From positions 1-31,466 of the forward strand of contig CAJTPO010000053.1 of the NCBI GenBank assembly GCA_910578115.1: DNA of 31,466 nt, in the 5' to 3' direction. How positions within the stretch are numbered: position 1 is the stretch's first letter; every line of letters starts with the position of its first letter. The notes below the pieces were generated by a model. The model saw nothing but the letters and a program-made list of their open reading frames with translations, was not told where the DNA came from and did no database searches. Shown here one piece after another: positions 1-7,383 of the stretch. The stretch comes from an uncultured Lachnospiraceae bacterium. GTDB lineage: Bacteria; Bacillota; Clostridia; Lachnospirales; Lachnospiraceae. The translations under genes were made by a program, and so were the position numbers.

Positions 1-361
1 TTTCAACCATGACAATAATCGCTTCGTCATGGGTCAGCTCCTTGACCTCGCATTTCAGCGTTTCAAGCCCTGCAAGCTCGCAAGCCTTTTTCCGCCTGTG
101 ACCGCTGATAAGCTCGTACCGTCCGTCCTCTTTCTGCCGAACTGTCGCAGGGGTCATTACGCCGCTCCGACTGACACTTTCCACAAGCTGCTCCATATCC
201 TCATTCATTAAAACCTTGAATGGGTGGTCTGGGAACTCATCAATTTCGGAAATGGGTATCTCCCTTATCTTGCTTAGATTCGCTTCTGCTCGGCTCTCGT
301 CTGTTTCAAAGAGGTCATCGTATGCGGTCAGCTCGATTTCTGTTCTTTTGTTTCTCGCCAA
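1..361 (-). CDS. parB: ParB/Spo0J-like partition protein, partial (3' end outside window)
   Basis: Reading the minus strand from a TTG at 361 gives an open frame of 120 codons to the window edge. The product has the ParB N-terminal domain: an ISEIDEFPDHPFKV-type segment near residue 37, then a GRYELISGHRRKKACELAGL block (the GxRR-type CTP/nucleotide-binding box) and a T-x-D-E-A motif. A strong AAAGGAGG site lies 9 nt before the TTG, which decides this start. The first 47 nt overlap the end of parA in another frame, so the two genes are translationally linked. ParB would bind parS-like centromere sites and work with ParA to stabilise the element, probably while it is circular. The C-terminal helix-turn-helix and dimerisation parts are not in the window. 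Confidence 0.85.
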   Translation of the reverse strand, partial: MARNKRTEIELTAYDDLFETDESRAEANLSKIREIPISEIDEFPDHPFKVLMNEDMEQLVESVSRSGVMTPATVRQKEDGRYELISGHRRKKACELAGLETLKCEVKELTHDEAIIVMVE

Positions 362-1142
362 TCTCTGCTACCTCCTTTCCGAGCTGCTCATAAGCTGCGG
401 ATACCTTGCCGCCTTTGTCGTAGGCAAAAATGCTCTTTCCCTCTGCGGTGGCTTCTACTGCACGGATGGAATGGGGTATCTGGGCATCAAAAACTTTAAT
501 CCTCTGCCCGTAGGCATTCTTTACCGTTGCGGTAATCTCTTTAGAGATGTTCGTGCGTGGCATTACCATCGTCATTAAGATACCGTCAATCCGCAGATGG
601 AGATTGATTTGTCGCTTGACTTTAGAGACGGAGCGAAGCAGCAGCTCTAAACCTTTGGCAGAAAGATAGTGGGGCTGTGTCGGGATAACCACGCTGTCAG
701 CTGCCGCAAGTGCGTTGATTGTCAGCATACCCAAGCTCGGCATACAGTCAATAAGGACAGTATCATAATTCTTTTTTACCTCATTGATGCAGGTTTTCAG
801 CACGCTTTCACGGCTTATGGCATTGATGAGCCTTACTTCCAAGCCCGACAATTCAATGTTAGATGGGAGCAGGTCAACGCCCTCGTTGTGGTGCAGGATA
901 GCTTTCTGGACATTGGCAGGCTTATCGTCTATCACGTCCTGCATGATGCTTGAGAGCGTATCAGACAAGTCATCTGGTCTGCCATAGCCAAGCGACATCG
1001 TAAGATTTGCCTGTGCATCGGCATCAATGAGCAGGACTTTCTTGCCCTGCTGTGCCAGACTGACACCCAGATTGACCGCCGTGGTGGTCTTTCCGACACC
1101 GCCTTTTTGGTTCGTCAGAGCGATTACTTTGCAATTTGACAT
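315..1142 (-). CDS. parA: ParA/Soj family partition ATPase
   Basis: 275 aa from the ATG at 1142, preceded by AAAGGAGG at 9 nt spacing. An upstream in-frame ATG at 1184 lacks a comparable site. The product opens with the deviant Walker A box KGGVGKTTTAVNLG near residue 11, followed by DADAQANLTMSLG (A' motif), a VLIDCMPSLGMLTINAL Walker B region and PTQPHYLSAKGLELLL, all typical of ParA/Soj. It is a cytosolic ATPase that moves ParB-bound DNA on the nucleoid. The pair parA-parB with an overlapping parB start is common at one end of Tn1549-like ICEs. The stop lies inside parB. Confidence 0.93.
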   Translation of the reverse strand: MSNCKVIALTNQKGGVGKTTTAVNLGVSLAQQGKKVLLIDADAQANLTMSLGYGRPDDLSDTLSSIMQDVIDDKPANVQKAILHHNEGVDLLPSNIELSGLEVRLINAISRESVLKTCINEVKKNYDTVLIDCMPSLGMLTINALAAADSVVIPTQPHYLSAKGLELLLRSVSKVKRQINLHLRIDGILMTMVMPRTNISKEITATVKNAYGQRIKVFDAQIPHSIRAVEATAEGKSIFAYDKGGKVSAAYEQLGKEVAEIGEKQKNRNRADRIR

Positions 1143-1213
1143 AAGGTGCGTCCTCCTTTCGTTTAGATTTAGCCACTTTGTCAAGGTGGCTATGTAAGAG
1201 TACCAGAGAACGC

Positions 1214-1257
1214 AAAAAAGCCGCTTACTCCTAAAAAATCAATAAGAATAAGCGGCT
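1214..1257 (-). terminator. Rho-independent terminator upstream of parA
   Basis: On the minus strand a 9-bp stem (AGCCGCTTA paired with TAAGCGGCT, arms 1219-1227 and 1249-1257) is followed directly by a run of six T. It lies 13 nt past the stop of the 59-aa ORF, so it would separate cargo transcription from parAB. Confidence 0.8.
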
Positions 1258-1269
1258 CTGTGATGTGCC

Positions 1270-1449
1270 TTAGACATATTCAATTTTCATTCTCTTAACG
1301 GGTGCATTTACGACTTTGAATATCAACTCGTCAACGCAGTCTGTAAATCTGCCTTGTTGAGTTAGTTGATTTTTCTGCTCTACAAAGCTATGTAATAAAA
1401 TGCTCCGTTCTGAGCTATCTACATATAAATGATTTTTCCTTTCTCTCAT
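1270..1449 (-). CDS. Small conserved-type ICE protein, 59 aa
   Basis: An ATG at 1449 opens a 59-codon frame ending TAA at 1270. The product is soluble and mixed in charge, starting MRERKNHLYVDSSERSILLH and ending in a basic MKIEYV tail. I believe similar short proteins sit next to parA in clostridial ICEs, but I cannot name a family. The ribosome binding site is weak (AAGCGAG about 9 nt upstream). The frame ends exactly before a good terminator, and its base composition matches parA rather than the AT-rich cargo beyond it, which supports it as a real ICE core gene. Function unknown; a role in partition or replication is only a guess from position. Confidence 0.6.
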   Translation of the reverse strand: MRERKNHLYVDSSERSILLHSFVEQKNQLTQQGRFTDCVDELIFKVVNAPVKRMKIEYV

Positions 1450-1489
1450 ACAACTCGCTTAAACTATCAAAAAATAGTAAGTGGAAATC

Positions 1490-2635
1490 TTATATAGTTG
1501 CTGTATCATCTGATTGAATCTCAAGAACTCTTTCATATTTTTGCTGAACCATAGCTTGAAATTCTTTTAATATAGCCCTTGATGCGTTTCTTATATTTTC
1601 GCTTTTTGAATCTCTTGCAAAATATATTTTTCGCACACTCACTTCAAAAAAATTATTTCTGGCATGGCTACGAAAATAATGTGGAAATCCATATTCTACT
1701 ATACACTTACCTTTTGCCGCCCCAATATTAAATTGATACTGCGATTGCACTTGCCTTAAAATCAAAAAATCATGATATTGTTTATCAGATATATATTCTA
1801 CATTCTCTAAAGTTTCACCTTTTTCACTATTAATTATAATATTTTTAACAGACCCCTCCATCCATTTTGCATTATCGGGCATCGTGAATGTCTTATCTGG
1901 ACCAATTTCGATATTCTTTACTGCTTGAAAGGATAAATATCCATTTGGACTATCATTTGCAAGTTGCAACATAAAAACAAACCTTTGATTATTATTAAAT
2001 TTATCGGATGTTATTTCAAACGTTTCTTCCCTACTAGATATTTCTCCCTCCGTTAATAAATGTTTAGACACCGATTTGATTATTTTTTTATTGATAGTTT
2101 CCGTTTCCGAAGATGTATATTCATTGTTGAAACAAATCATACTATCAGTTGATGTTTTTTCAACCTCCACTCTTCCAGTATATCTACTCTTATTATTTGC
2201 CCAATCTTTAGTAACATCCTCTCTTATAATTGCATAATCCAATACTAATTTATTTGGAGTATCCATGTTAAAGCTCAAATCAGTATCAAAATCAAAACAA
2301 TCATATTCATCAAGTAATTCATCTTTTTTTATTAAATCCTGTGGAATCAAATTGTTTAAATTATTATCTGATTGAGATTTTGTCTTTGTAATTCTTGTCT
2401 TAAGACTGTCCTCTTTTGTTTTTTGCAGTTCCTGCAATTTTTCAAATTCCTTTGGGCTTAATATTGACAATGTTAAAATCGGGATAGATAATCGTTTATT
2501 GCTGTCACCAATATACACTCCTCTCTCGGCAAGAAGAGCCTTCATATCTGACTCACTGATACAAGATTTATTTAACAATGGCTTTAAGCGTTCGCCTACC
2601 GGCAACAAAGTATCTGTATTGATGTTATCATTCAT
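1490..2635 (-). CDS. Unrecognised 381-aa protein, third gene of AT-rich cargo operon
   Basis: I do not recognise a family. The start at 2635 (MNDNINTD) is chosen because GATGAGGTG lies just upstream and it begins 4 nt after the preceding stop; a longer frame from 2668 would overlap that gene. Residues about 20-75 look helical and could form a small SAP-like or helix-turn-helix module. Residues about 75-100 are lysine-rich and polar. The rest is a beta-rich region with many E/K/T residues and a block GAAKGKCIVEYGFPHYFRSH near residue 320. There are no membrane segments and no signal peptide. Immediate coupling to the nuclease gene suggests the two act together, for example as target recognition or regulatory partner. 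This is inference from context only. Confidence 0.75.
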   Translation of the reverse strand: MNDNINTDTLLPVGERLKPLLNKSCISESDMKALLAERGVYIGDSNKRLSIPILTLSILSPKEFEKLQELQKTKEDSLKTRITKTKSQSDNNLNNLIPQDLIKKDELLDEYDCFDFDTDLSFNMDTPNKLVLDYAIIREDVTKDWANNKSRYTGRVEVEKTSTDSMICFNNEYTSSETETINKKIIKSVSKHLLTEGEISSREETFEITSDKFNNNQRFVFMLQLANDSPNGYLSFQAVKNIEIGPDKTFTMPDNAKWMEGSVKNIIINSEKGETLENVEYISDKQYHDFLILRQVQSQYQFNIGAAKGKCIVEYGFPHYFRSHARNNFFEVSVRKIYFARDSKSENIRNASRAILKEFQAMVQQKYERVLEIQSDDTATI

Positions 2636-2639
2636 TCGT

Positions 2640-3590
2640 TCACACCTCATCTCTAAAATCTGGATCATAAGTTAAAACTGTAATTTTATCAGTAAAACTA
2701 GAATCTTCAAATTCTGATTTTGCAGATATTACTGCTTCTCCATCTTCAAATTCATTATAATTTGGGAAAGCAATTATTATATTTGCCGCCCAGTCAGATG
2801 TAATTTCTTGTGCTAATCCAATTAAACGTCTAAGATACTCTTCACAAAATTCATCTTTTACAAGTAAAAGTAGTATATTTTGATTATTCTGATTTATTGC
2901 CATAGGCAAGACATCTGAATTTAAGTATTCATAAGGCAAAATTGTTCCGCTATACTTTCGATTTATATTAGCATTATTTAATCCAGTATTAATATAAAAA
3001 AATTTACAGTTATCTTCCCCATATTTAGATTTTGCAAATTTAATTGAAGTATAAAGAAACTGTGCACGATTATTATCTATAAGTGCTACAGTATCATAAT
3101 GACATTCTTCTCTAAGATAAAATCCTCCAATTTTATCAATTACAGATTCTTTTTCTCGTCCATCATTTCGATTTCTGTCAATCCAAAATATCAATGAAGA
3201 ATATATTTTCTTATTTGTAGCAGCAATCTTTCGCTTCGATATTTCGCAAGCTGGATAGCACTCACTTGCAAAAGCAATATCTACCAAAAATTCTTTAAAT
3301 TTGCTTTTAATTCCATCCTCCGTTTTAGGATAACCATCACGACATTTTACGCTAATAAGCACATCATGTTTTGTTGCATCTCGAAGTGGAGACTTATACT
3401 GAAACACATAATCTATTCCATGTTTCTCCGACTTTTCAGAACCTTTCTTTTTATGGGTTTCTTGATAAACGCATGGTACTGTTACACCACTATTACAGTT
3501 CTTCCAACCAAAAAGTTCTAATAAATTTTTTACTATTTTCTCGCCATATTCACCTGAACTTTTTGCCTTTTCTCCTCCAGCCATTTTCAT
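2640..3590 (-). CDS. PD-(D/E)XK-like nuclease, middle gene of cargo operon
   Basis: 316 aa. The start has an AGGAGG-GGGGA site; ATG at 3590 and ATG two codons later are both possible. The first 85 residues read like the core of a PD-(D/E)XK nuclease: a helix GEYGEKIVKNLLELFGW with E17, then HGIDYVF with D60, then VLISVKCRDG with S80-x-K82, so the usual acidic residue of the ExK pair is replaced by serine. The C-terminal two thirds (beta/alpha, for example a YDTVALIDNNRAQFLY segment) could be a sensor or a further domain; I do not recognise it. It sits 9 nt after the NA37-like gene and 4 nt before the 381-aa gene. A DNA-cleaving effector is the most likely role, but activity is unproven. Confidence 0.7.
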   Translation of the reverse strand: MKMAGGEKAKSSGEYGEKIVKNLLELFGWKNCNSGVTVPCVYQETHKKKGSEKSEKHGIDYVFQYKSPLRDATKHDVLISVKCRDGYPKTEDGIKSKFKEFLVDIAFASECYPACEISKRKIAATNKKIYSSLIFWIDRNRNDGREKESVIDKIGGFYLREECHYDTVALIDNNRAQFLYTSIKFAKSKYGEDNCKFFYINTGLNNANINRKYSGTILPYEYLNSDVLPMAINQNNQNILLLLVKDEFCEEYLRRLIGLAQEITSDWAANIIIAFPNYNEFEDGEAVISAKSEFEDSSFTDKITVLTYDPDFRDEV

Positions 3591-3599
3591 TCCCCCCTC

Positions 3600-4634
3600 C
3601 TACTTTTCACTGGTGTAGTATATTTTATAATACCGCATCTGCTTTTCAGTATCATATCCTTGCTCTATTACTTCTTCAACTGCATTTATTTTTGATGGAA
3701 TTTTTATCTCAATATCAGAATCCAATCTAATAAAATTTCGAATTTTCTTTTTTGCTGCTGTAACAGCATGTTTTGAAATTTCAAATGTCCCTTCAAATTT
3801 AGAATTTAAATCATTCTCTTGCACATATGATTTAAATGCTTTACAATAGTCTTCATTCTCACAAGTATTATCTATAAAATCATCAACTTCAAAATTATCA
3901 TGAGTTTCAAAATATTGTACAGATTTATTCAAAAAAGAAACCTTACTTGTTTTTTCTAAATCTGATTGTTTACTTATGAATTTTTTACACATATTAAGAA
4001 CCTTAGAAGTGTTCGTATATGCATCTTCTATTTCTATAACCCTCAAAAAGTCATTCTTCCAATACAACGCATCGTTTCGGCTTGTATCAACAATATATAT
4101 TTTTTGGGGAATTTTTTTGTCAAAATCGAAAATCAAACATCCTTTATCCAATTTTTTAGTATTAATACCCTTCTTACAAGAAACACTAAATGACTGCTTT
4201 AATTGATTTATATCAATATAAAAATCCTTTGTTTCAGATTTAAATATACCAACTGCGTTAGTCTTATATCCATCAATGATGCAATCTTTTATATAAGCAA
4301 TATATAGTTCTCCTTTCTTTATGTTTGGATGTGTTGAAACCTCATAAAGATGTTTTGCTATATTTATTGACTGCTCAACTAACAAATTAGGTGATTGAAA
4401 TATTGTAGAAGAGTATATATATATTTCATTTAATTTCACACTAGTCTCATGAGTAAATTGATATGATAATTCAAAATTAAACGATGAAAAAAAATACTCT
4501 TTTATATATTGTTCAGTAGCATCATCAACAATCGCAGAACTTGTTTCAGTAAGTATAATTTCTTCATCTTTACTTTTGTTACCAACTATATGTACAGCTA
4601 AATCCAAAACTTTTGCATTTGAAAAATCTACCAT
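3600..4634 (-). CDS. NdpA/YejK-type 37-kDa nucleoid-associated protein (NA37-like), first gene of cargo operon
   Basis: 344 aa. The N-terminal pattern fits the NA37 family: a LDLAVHIVGNKS start, LTETSSAI, then YIKEYFFSSF near residue 42, an IAKHLYEVSTHPNIKKGEL segment near 90 and YIAYI followed by KTNAVGIFKSETKDFY. Known members (E. coli YejK) bind the nucleoid; several relatives occur on mobile elements. Start ATG at 4634 has only a weak site (GAGAAAG), but a promoter-like TTGTTT-N17-TATAGA lies just upstream. Codon use is strongly A/T-ending, unlike parA on one side and rlmD on the other, which marks these three genes as separately acquired cargo. Its role here may be DNA binding that guides or restrains the nuclease. 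Confidence 0.8.
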   Translation of the reverse strand: MVDFSNAKVLDLAVHIVGNKSKDEEIILTETSSAIVDDATEQYIKEYFFSSFNFELSYQFTHETSVKLNEIYIYSSTIFQSPNLLVEQSINIAKHLYEVSTHPNIKKGELYIAYIKDCIIDGYKTNAVGIFKSETKDFYIDINQLKQSFSVSCKKGINTKKLDKGCLIFDFDKKIPQKIYIVDTSRNDALYWKNDFLRVIEIEDAYTNTSKVLNMCKKFISKQSDLEKTSKVSFLNKSVQYFETHDNFEVDDFIDNTCENEDYCKAFKSYVQENDLNSKFEGTFEISKHAVTAAKKKIRNFIRLDSDIEIKIPSKINAVEEVIEQGYDTEKQMRYYKIYYTSEK

Positions 4635-4666
4635 TTTAATACACCGACTTTCTTTCTCTTATTTTA

Positions 4667-4695
4667 TCTATAAACTTTCCATTTAGCATAAACAA
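4667..4695 (-). promoter_or_regulatory. Candidate promoter of the AT-rich cargo operon
   Basis: Minus-strand TTGTTT (4690-4695) and TATAGA (4667-4672) with a 17-nt spacer, about 33 nt before the first ATG. The surrounding DNA is AT-rich, so a chance match is possible. Confidence 0.45.
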
Positions 4696-4857
4696 GTTTC
4701 TATTTACTTCCGCTCTTTCTCATTCGCTATTGCATCAAATATTTTCTTTTCTCTCACAAATGCCACCAGCCTCTCTTGGTTTCATTACACAAGAAAGTAA
4801 CGATGACACACAAAGGGTGAACAAAAGAGAAAATATCCCACCATTTCTATGAGCCTA
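4696..4857. other. Non-coding ICE segment between cargo operon and rlmD stop
   Basis: No gene of usual size was found between the cargo operon and the rlmD stop, and no convincing terminator. Only two tiny minus-strand frames (19 and 16 codons) without good ribosome sites are present. The stretch is intermediate in composition and probably belongs to the mobile element. Confidence 0.5.
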
Positions 4858-5136
4858 TCAAATCATACGAAAATATTCCAACGCTTCCCTTATAGCCACT
4901 TCTTTCTCAGGCGGGCATTTCGGCTGTCTGGAATTTTCCGATTTCGGCAGATTATAATTCACCCTCTCAATTATACCACACTTCTGCTTTATCTGTGCAA
5001 TATAAAGATTACTTACCTTTAGTCCACTATGCTCTAACACATAATCCTTAATTTCCTCATAGGTGGCTTTACTCTCCGCAGCCGTTAAATCAAGCTCGTC
5101 CATCTGAAGCTCCACCTCGATATGATGGTCTGCATG
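4858..5136 (-). other. Foreign 92-residue C-terminal tail of RlmD, probable ICE-supplied 3' end
   Basis: This is the part of rlmD after the canonical CLLSKL end. I recall closely similar tails (a KVSxLYIAQxKxKCGI core and a CPPEKE motif) on RlmD proteins of Lachnospiraceae and on mobile-element proteins. The simplest reading is that integration replaced the native 3' end while keeping the frame open. The recombination core is probably within about 5137-5170, where the VETV codons are. Confidence 0.55.
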
Positions 5137-6678
5137 AAGTTTGGACAATAAACATACCGTCTCCACATTCGCCGTCCATGGAAACTGATCCACCGCAACA
5201 GCCTTCTTCACCTCATATCCTCTCTCCAGAAACACCTCCAGATCCCGCACCAGGCTGGTCGGCTTGCAGGAAATATACAGGATATGCTCTACCCCATAAC
5301 GTATGATCTTATCCAGCGCCTTCGGATGAATTCCATCCCGGGGCGGATCCAGAATGATAAAATCAGGTTTTTCATCGATTGTATCGATCACCTTTAATAC
5401 ATCTCCAGCTATAAACTCGCAATTATGTAAACCATTCAGTTCCGCATTTTTCCTGGCCGCTTCCACTGCCTCCTCCACAATTTCCACACCGATCACCTTC
5501 CTCGCCACCGGTGCCATCAGCTGGGCGATCGTACCGGTCCCACTGTAAAGGTCAAATACAATTTTACCACGCGGCGTCACTTCATCCACAGAATCTGCTG
5601 CTCCTCCTGTCCCATTCTGCTCATTCTCTGCCCCTCCCAGACATTCCGCTGCATCCACGGAAATCACAGGATCTACAAAGTCCATAAACTCTGTAATGTA
5701 ATCCCTGGCCGTCTGATACAACACTTCCGCCCCACAGCTGTTTGTCTGGAAAAAGGAAAATACTGAAATTCTGAACCGTAATCCCAACAGCTCTTCATAG
5801 AAATAATCCTGTCCGTAAAGTATCCTTGTCTCATCACTCTGTATAACATCCGCCACCGCATCATTCCTGATATGCAGAATGCCGGTCATTTTTCCATCCA
5901 ATTCCAGGGCCAGCAGGCTGTCCCTGAGGCCAAACAGAATTTCATCCTCCGCAGGCTGTCCTGCAGACATACTACTTCCCTGTGTTTTTCTTTCCCCCGG
6001 TCCCTGCGTGGTCGTCACAAGCGCCACCAAAATCTCCCCTGTCTTTGAGGCCTTACGCACAAGAAGGTGCCGAAGATAGCCGATATGACGCAGTCTGTGA
6101 TAAAAGCTGATATCCACACCCTGCTCCTGCAGCTGTGTAAAATACGCTTTCACACAACACAGAATCCTGCGGTAATCCTCATCAACGATCCTGCACCCGG
6201 TAACGGACACAATATCATAAAAGCTGCCTCTCTTATGCATTCCCAACGCAAGCGGTCCGTCCTTGATTTCGTCCCCAAAGGAAAATTCCATCTTATTCCG
6301 GTATCCAAAACACACAGGACTCTCCTTTATCCCCTCAAACTGCCATGGCCCCTGCCTGTCCAGTACACTGTCCAACAGTTTTTTGACCTGCTCTTCCTTG
6401 ATCTTCAGCTGTTCCTCATACGGCAGTGACAGAAAAGTACAGCCGCCACAGCTCCCAAAATGCGGGCAGGGACTGCCGCATTCCAGTGAAGAAGTTTCCA
6501 GTACTTTCAACAATCTACCCTCTGCCCTGCCTTTACGCACTTTATTCACGGCACACTGCACCCGTTGTCCCGGCAGTGCATTTTTCACCACACAGATGCC
6601 TTCCTCAGTTTCCACAATTCCTTTGTTCGGAAAATCTACCCATTGTACGATTCCTTCTATGATCTGTCCCTTTTTCAT
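4858..6678 (-). CDS. rlmD: 23S rRNA (uracil-5-)-methyltransferase RlmD/RumA type with an element-derived C-terminal tail
   Basis: 606 aa, versus about 450-480 usual. Residues 1-60 are a TRAM RNA-binding domain. C67, C71, C77 and C80 (CGSPC, then GSCGGC) are the likely [4Fe-4S] ligands. The SAM-dependent methyltransferase domain shows FFQTNSCGAEVLY, VFDLYSGTGTIAQL (SAM motif), LDPPRDGIHPKAL and YISCKPTSLVRDL with the nucleophilic cysteine. The canonical end is VDQFPWTANVETVCLLSKL; after it come 92 residues rich in charged and helical segments, including TAAESKATYEEIKDYVLEHS and CPPEKEVAIREAL, not part of the methyltransferase fold. Two polar inserts (around residues 227-245 and 345-370) also lengthen it. 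Start has TTGGAGG 7 nt upstream. It uses SAM to make 5-methyluridine in 23S rRNA; which uridine is modified is not readable from sequence. Confidence 0.93.
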   Translation of the reverse strand: MKKGQIIEGIVQWVDFPNKGIVETEEGICVVKNALPGQRVQCAVNKVRKGRAEGRLLKVLETSSLECGSPCPHFGSCGGCTFLSLPYEEQLKIKEEQVKKLLDSVLDRQGPWQFEGIKESPVCFGYRNKMEFSFGDEIKDGPLALGMHKRGSFYDIVSVTGCRIVDEDYRRILCCVKAYFTQLQEQGVDISFYHRLRHIGYLRHLLVRKASKTGEILVALVTTTQGPGERKTQGSSMSAGQPAEDEILFGLRDSLLALELDGKMTGILHIRNDAVADVIQSDETRILYGQDYFYEELLGLRFRISVFSFFQTNSCGAEVLYQTARDYITEFMDFVDPVISVDAAECLGGAENEQNGTGGAADSVDEVTPRGKIVFDLYSGTGTIAQLMAPVARKVIGVEIVEEAVEAARKNAELNGLHNCEFIAGDVLKVIDTIDEKPDFIILDPPRDGIHPKALDKIIRYGVEHILYISCKPTSLVRDLEVFLERGYEVKKAVAVDQFPWTANVETVCLLSKLHADHHIEVELQMDELDLTAAESKATYEEIKDYVLEHSGLKVSNLYIAQIKQKCGIIERVNYNLPKSENSRQPKCPPEKEVAIREALEYFRMI

Positions 6679-6713
6679 GACTGTCCTCCAATGATGCCTT
6701 TACGCTGTTTCTC

Positions 6714-6745
6714 AAAAAAAGCGGGATGCTTTATACACCCCGCTT
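6714..6745 (-). terminator. Rho-independent terminator after the acidic membrane protein gene
   Basis: Minus strand: AGCGGGGTG paired with a CATCCCGCT arm (one G-T pair), loop about 12 nt, then seven T. It sits 35 nt before the rlmD start, so rlmD is either read through or has a promoter overlapping this hairpin. Confidence 0.85.
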
Positions 6746-6910
6746 GTCATTCATTTACCTGTTACAATTTTCAGATCAGCTTACTGTTCCGGTACTCTTT
6801 CTGTTCCGGATTCCCGGCAGTTCAGCTTACTTTAAGACCGCTCTTCACGATACAGTCAACACAATCATACGATAATCTTCCCAAATCGTCACGATCAATA
6901 CTCTTTCACC

Positions 6911-7201
6911 TTATTTCTCCGTATCAGAGGCTGCAGCATCGTCGTCTTCCTCATCCTCGAAGAAATCGTCGTCGAAGTCATCATCGAAATCATCCTCAAA
7001 ATCTTCCAGATAATCCGGTTTGAAATAACGATACATTGCATAAGCGATTGCCGCAACCGCCACAACTGCACCGATAATCGCAAAGATCCACAATAACTTA
7101 TCGCATTTCTTCTCTTCTTCCTTCTTCCGTCCCAGAAGCTCATTCACTCTCGCATTATCCAATATATCATCCAATTTATTCAGAATTTCAGCCCTGCTCA
7201 T
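6911..7201 (-). CDS. Small single-pass membrane protein with very acidic cytoplasmic or surface tail
   Basis: 96 aa. Residues 1-34 are polar and charged with a KKEEEKK stretch; residues about 37-58 form one hydrophobic segment (WIFAIIGAVVAVAAIAYAMY); the remainder alternates phenylalanine with Asp/Glu (DFEDDFDDDFDDDFFEDEED). Similar short proteins with a YLEDFEDDF-type tail are, as I recall, conserved in Lachnospiraceae, but I know no function. Good ribosome site (GTGAGG, 9 nt) and its own terminator indicate a monocistronic unit. The membrane anchor plus acidic tail suggests binding of a basic partner or cations, which is only inference. The neighbouring frame in the same DNA is a shadow. 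Confidence 0.8.
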   Translation of the reverse strand: MSRAEILNKLDDILDNARVNELLGRKKEEEKKCDKLLWIFAIIGAVVAVAAIAYAMYRYFKPDYLEDFEDDFDDDFDDDFFEDEEDDDAAASDTEK

Positions 7202-7383
7202 AGCATAATCCTCACTTTCCTTTTTTATTCGTCTCCGATAAGAATCATTAATATATAATATACCACTTCTTATTTCTTTTTACTATAAAAATATAGAAAT
7301 TTATCAAAATTTTAGTAACGTTTCCGCCTGTTCATTTGTCCGGACCTTCCGCTGATTTTCTGCCGCCGATGCAGGCAGCTTCG

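Larger units (their letters stand above)
1..5150. mobile_element. End segment of a Tn1549-like ICE, inserted at the 3' end of rlmD (right boundary approximate)
   Basis: Seen: parA and parB of the kind carried by clostridial ICEs, a small ORF beside them, an AT-rich cargo operon, and then rlmD whose product continues 92 residues past the usual RlmD end. Known: several ICEs and phage-like elements of Firmicutes (for example the rum/rumA hotspot of streptococci) integrate at the 3' end of this rRNA methyltransferase gene and supply a new 3' end. Inference: the element covers the left edge of the window to about 5136-5166, where the canonical RlmD sequence resumes. The integrase, relaxase and other end lie outside the window, so the att core cannot be defined here. 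Confidence 0.6.

Noticed and set aside
1143..1184. Upstream in-frame ATG giving a longer ParA
   Set aside because: The ATG at 1142 has AAAGGAGG at good spacing and the Walker A box begins close to it, as in the family.
2636..2668. Longer start of the 381-aa protein overlapping the nuclease gene
   Set aside because: GATGAGGTG lies just before 2635, giving a 4-nt gap typical of coupled genes.
4785..4844. 19-codon minus-strand frame and an overlapping 16-codon frame between the cargo operon and rlmD
   Set aside because: No convincing ribosome site and too short to judge; mentioned only as intergenic content.
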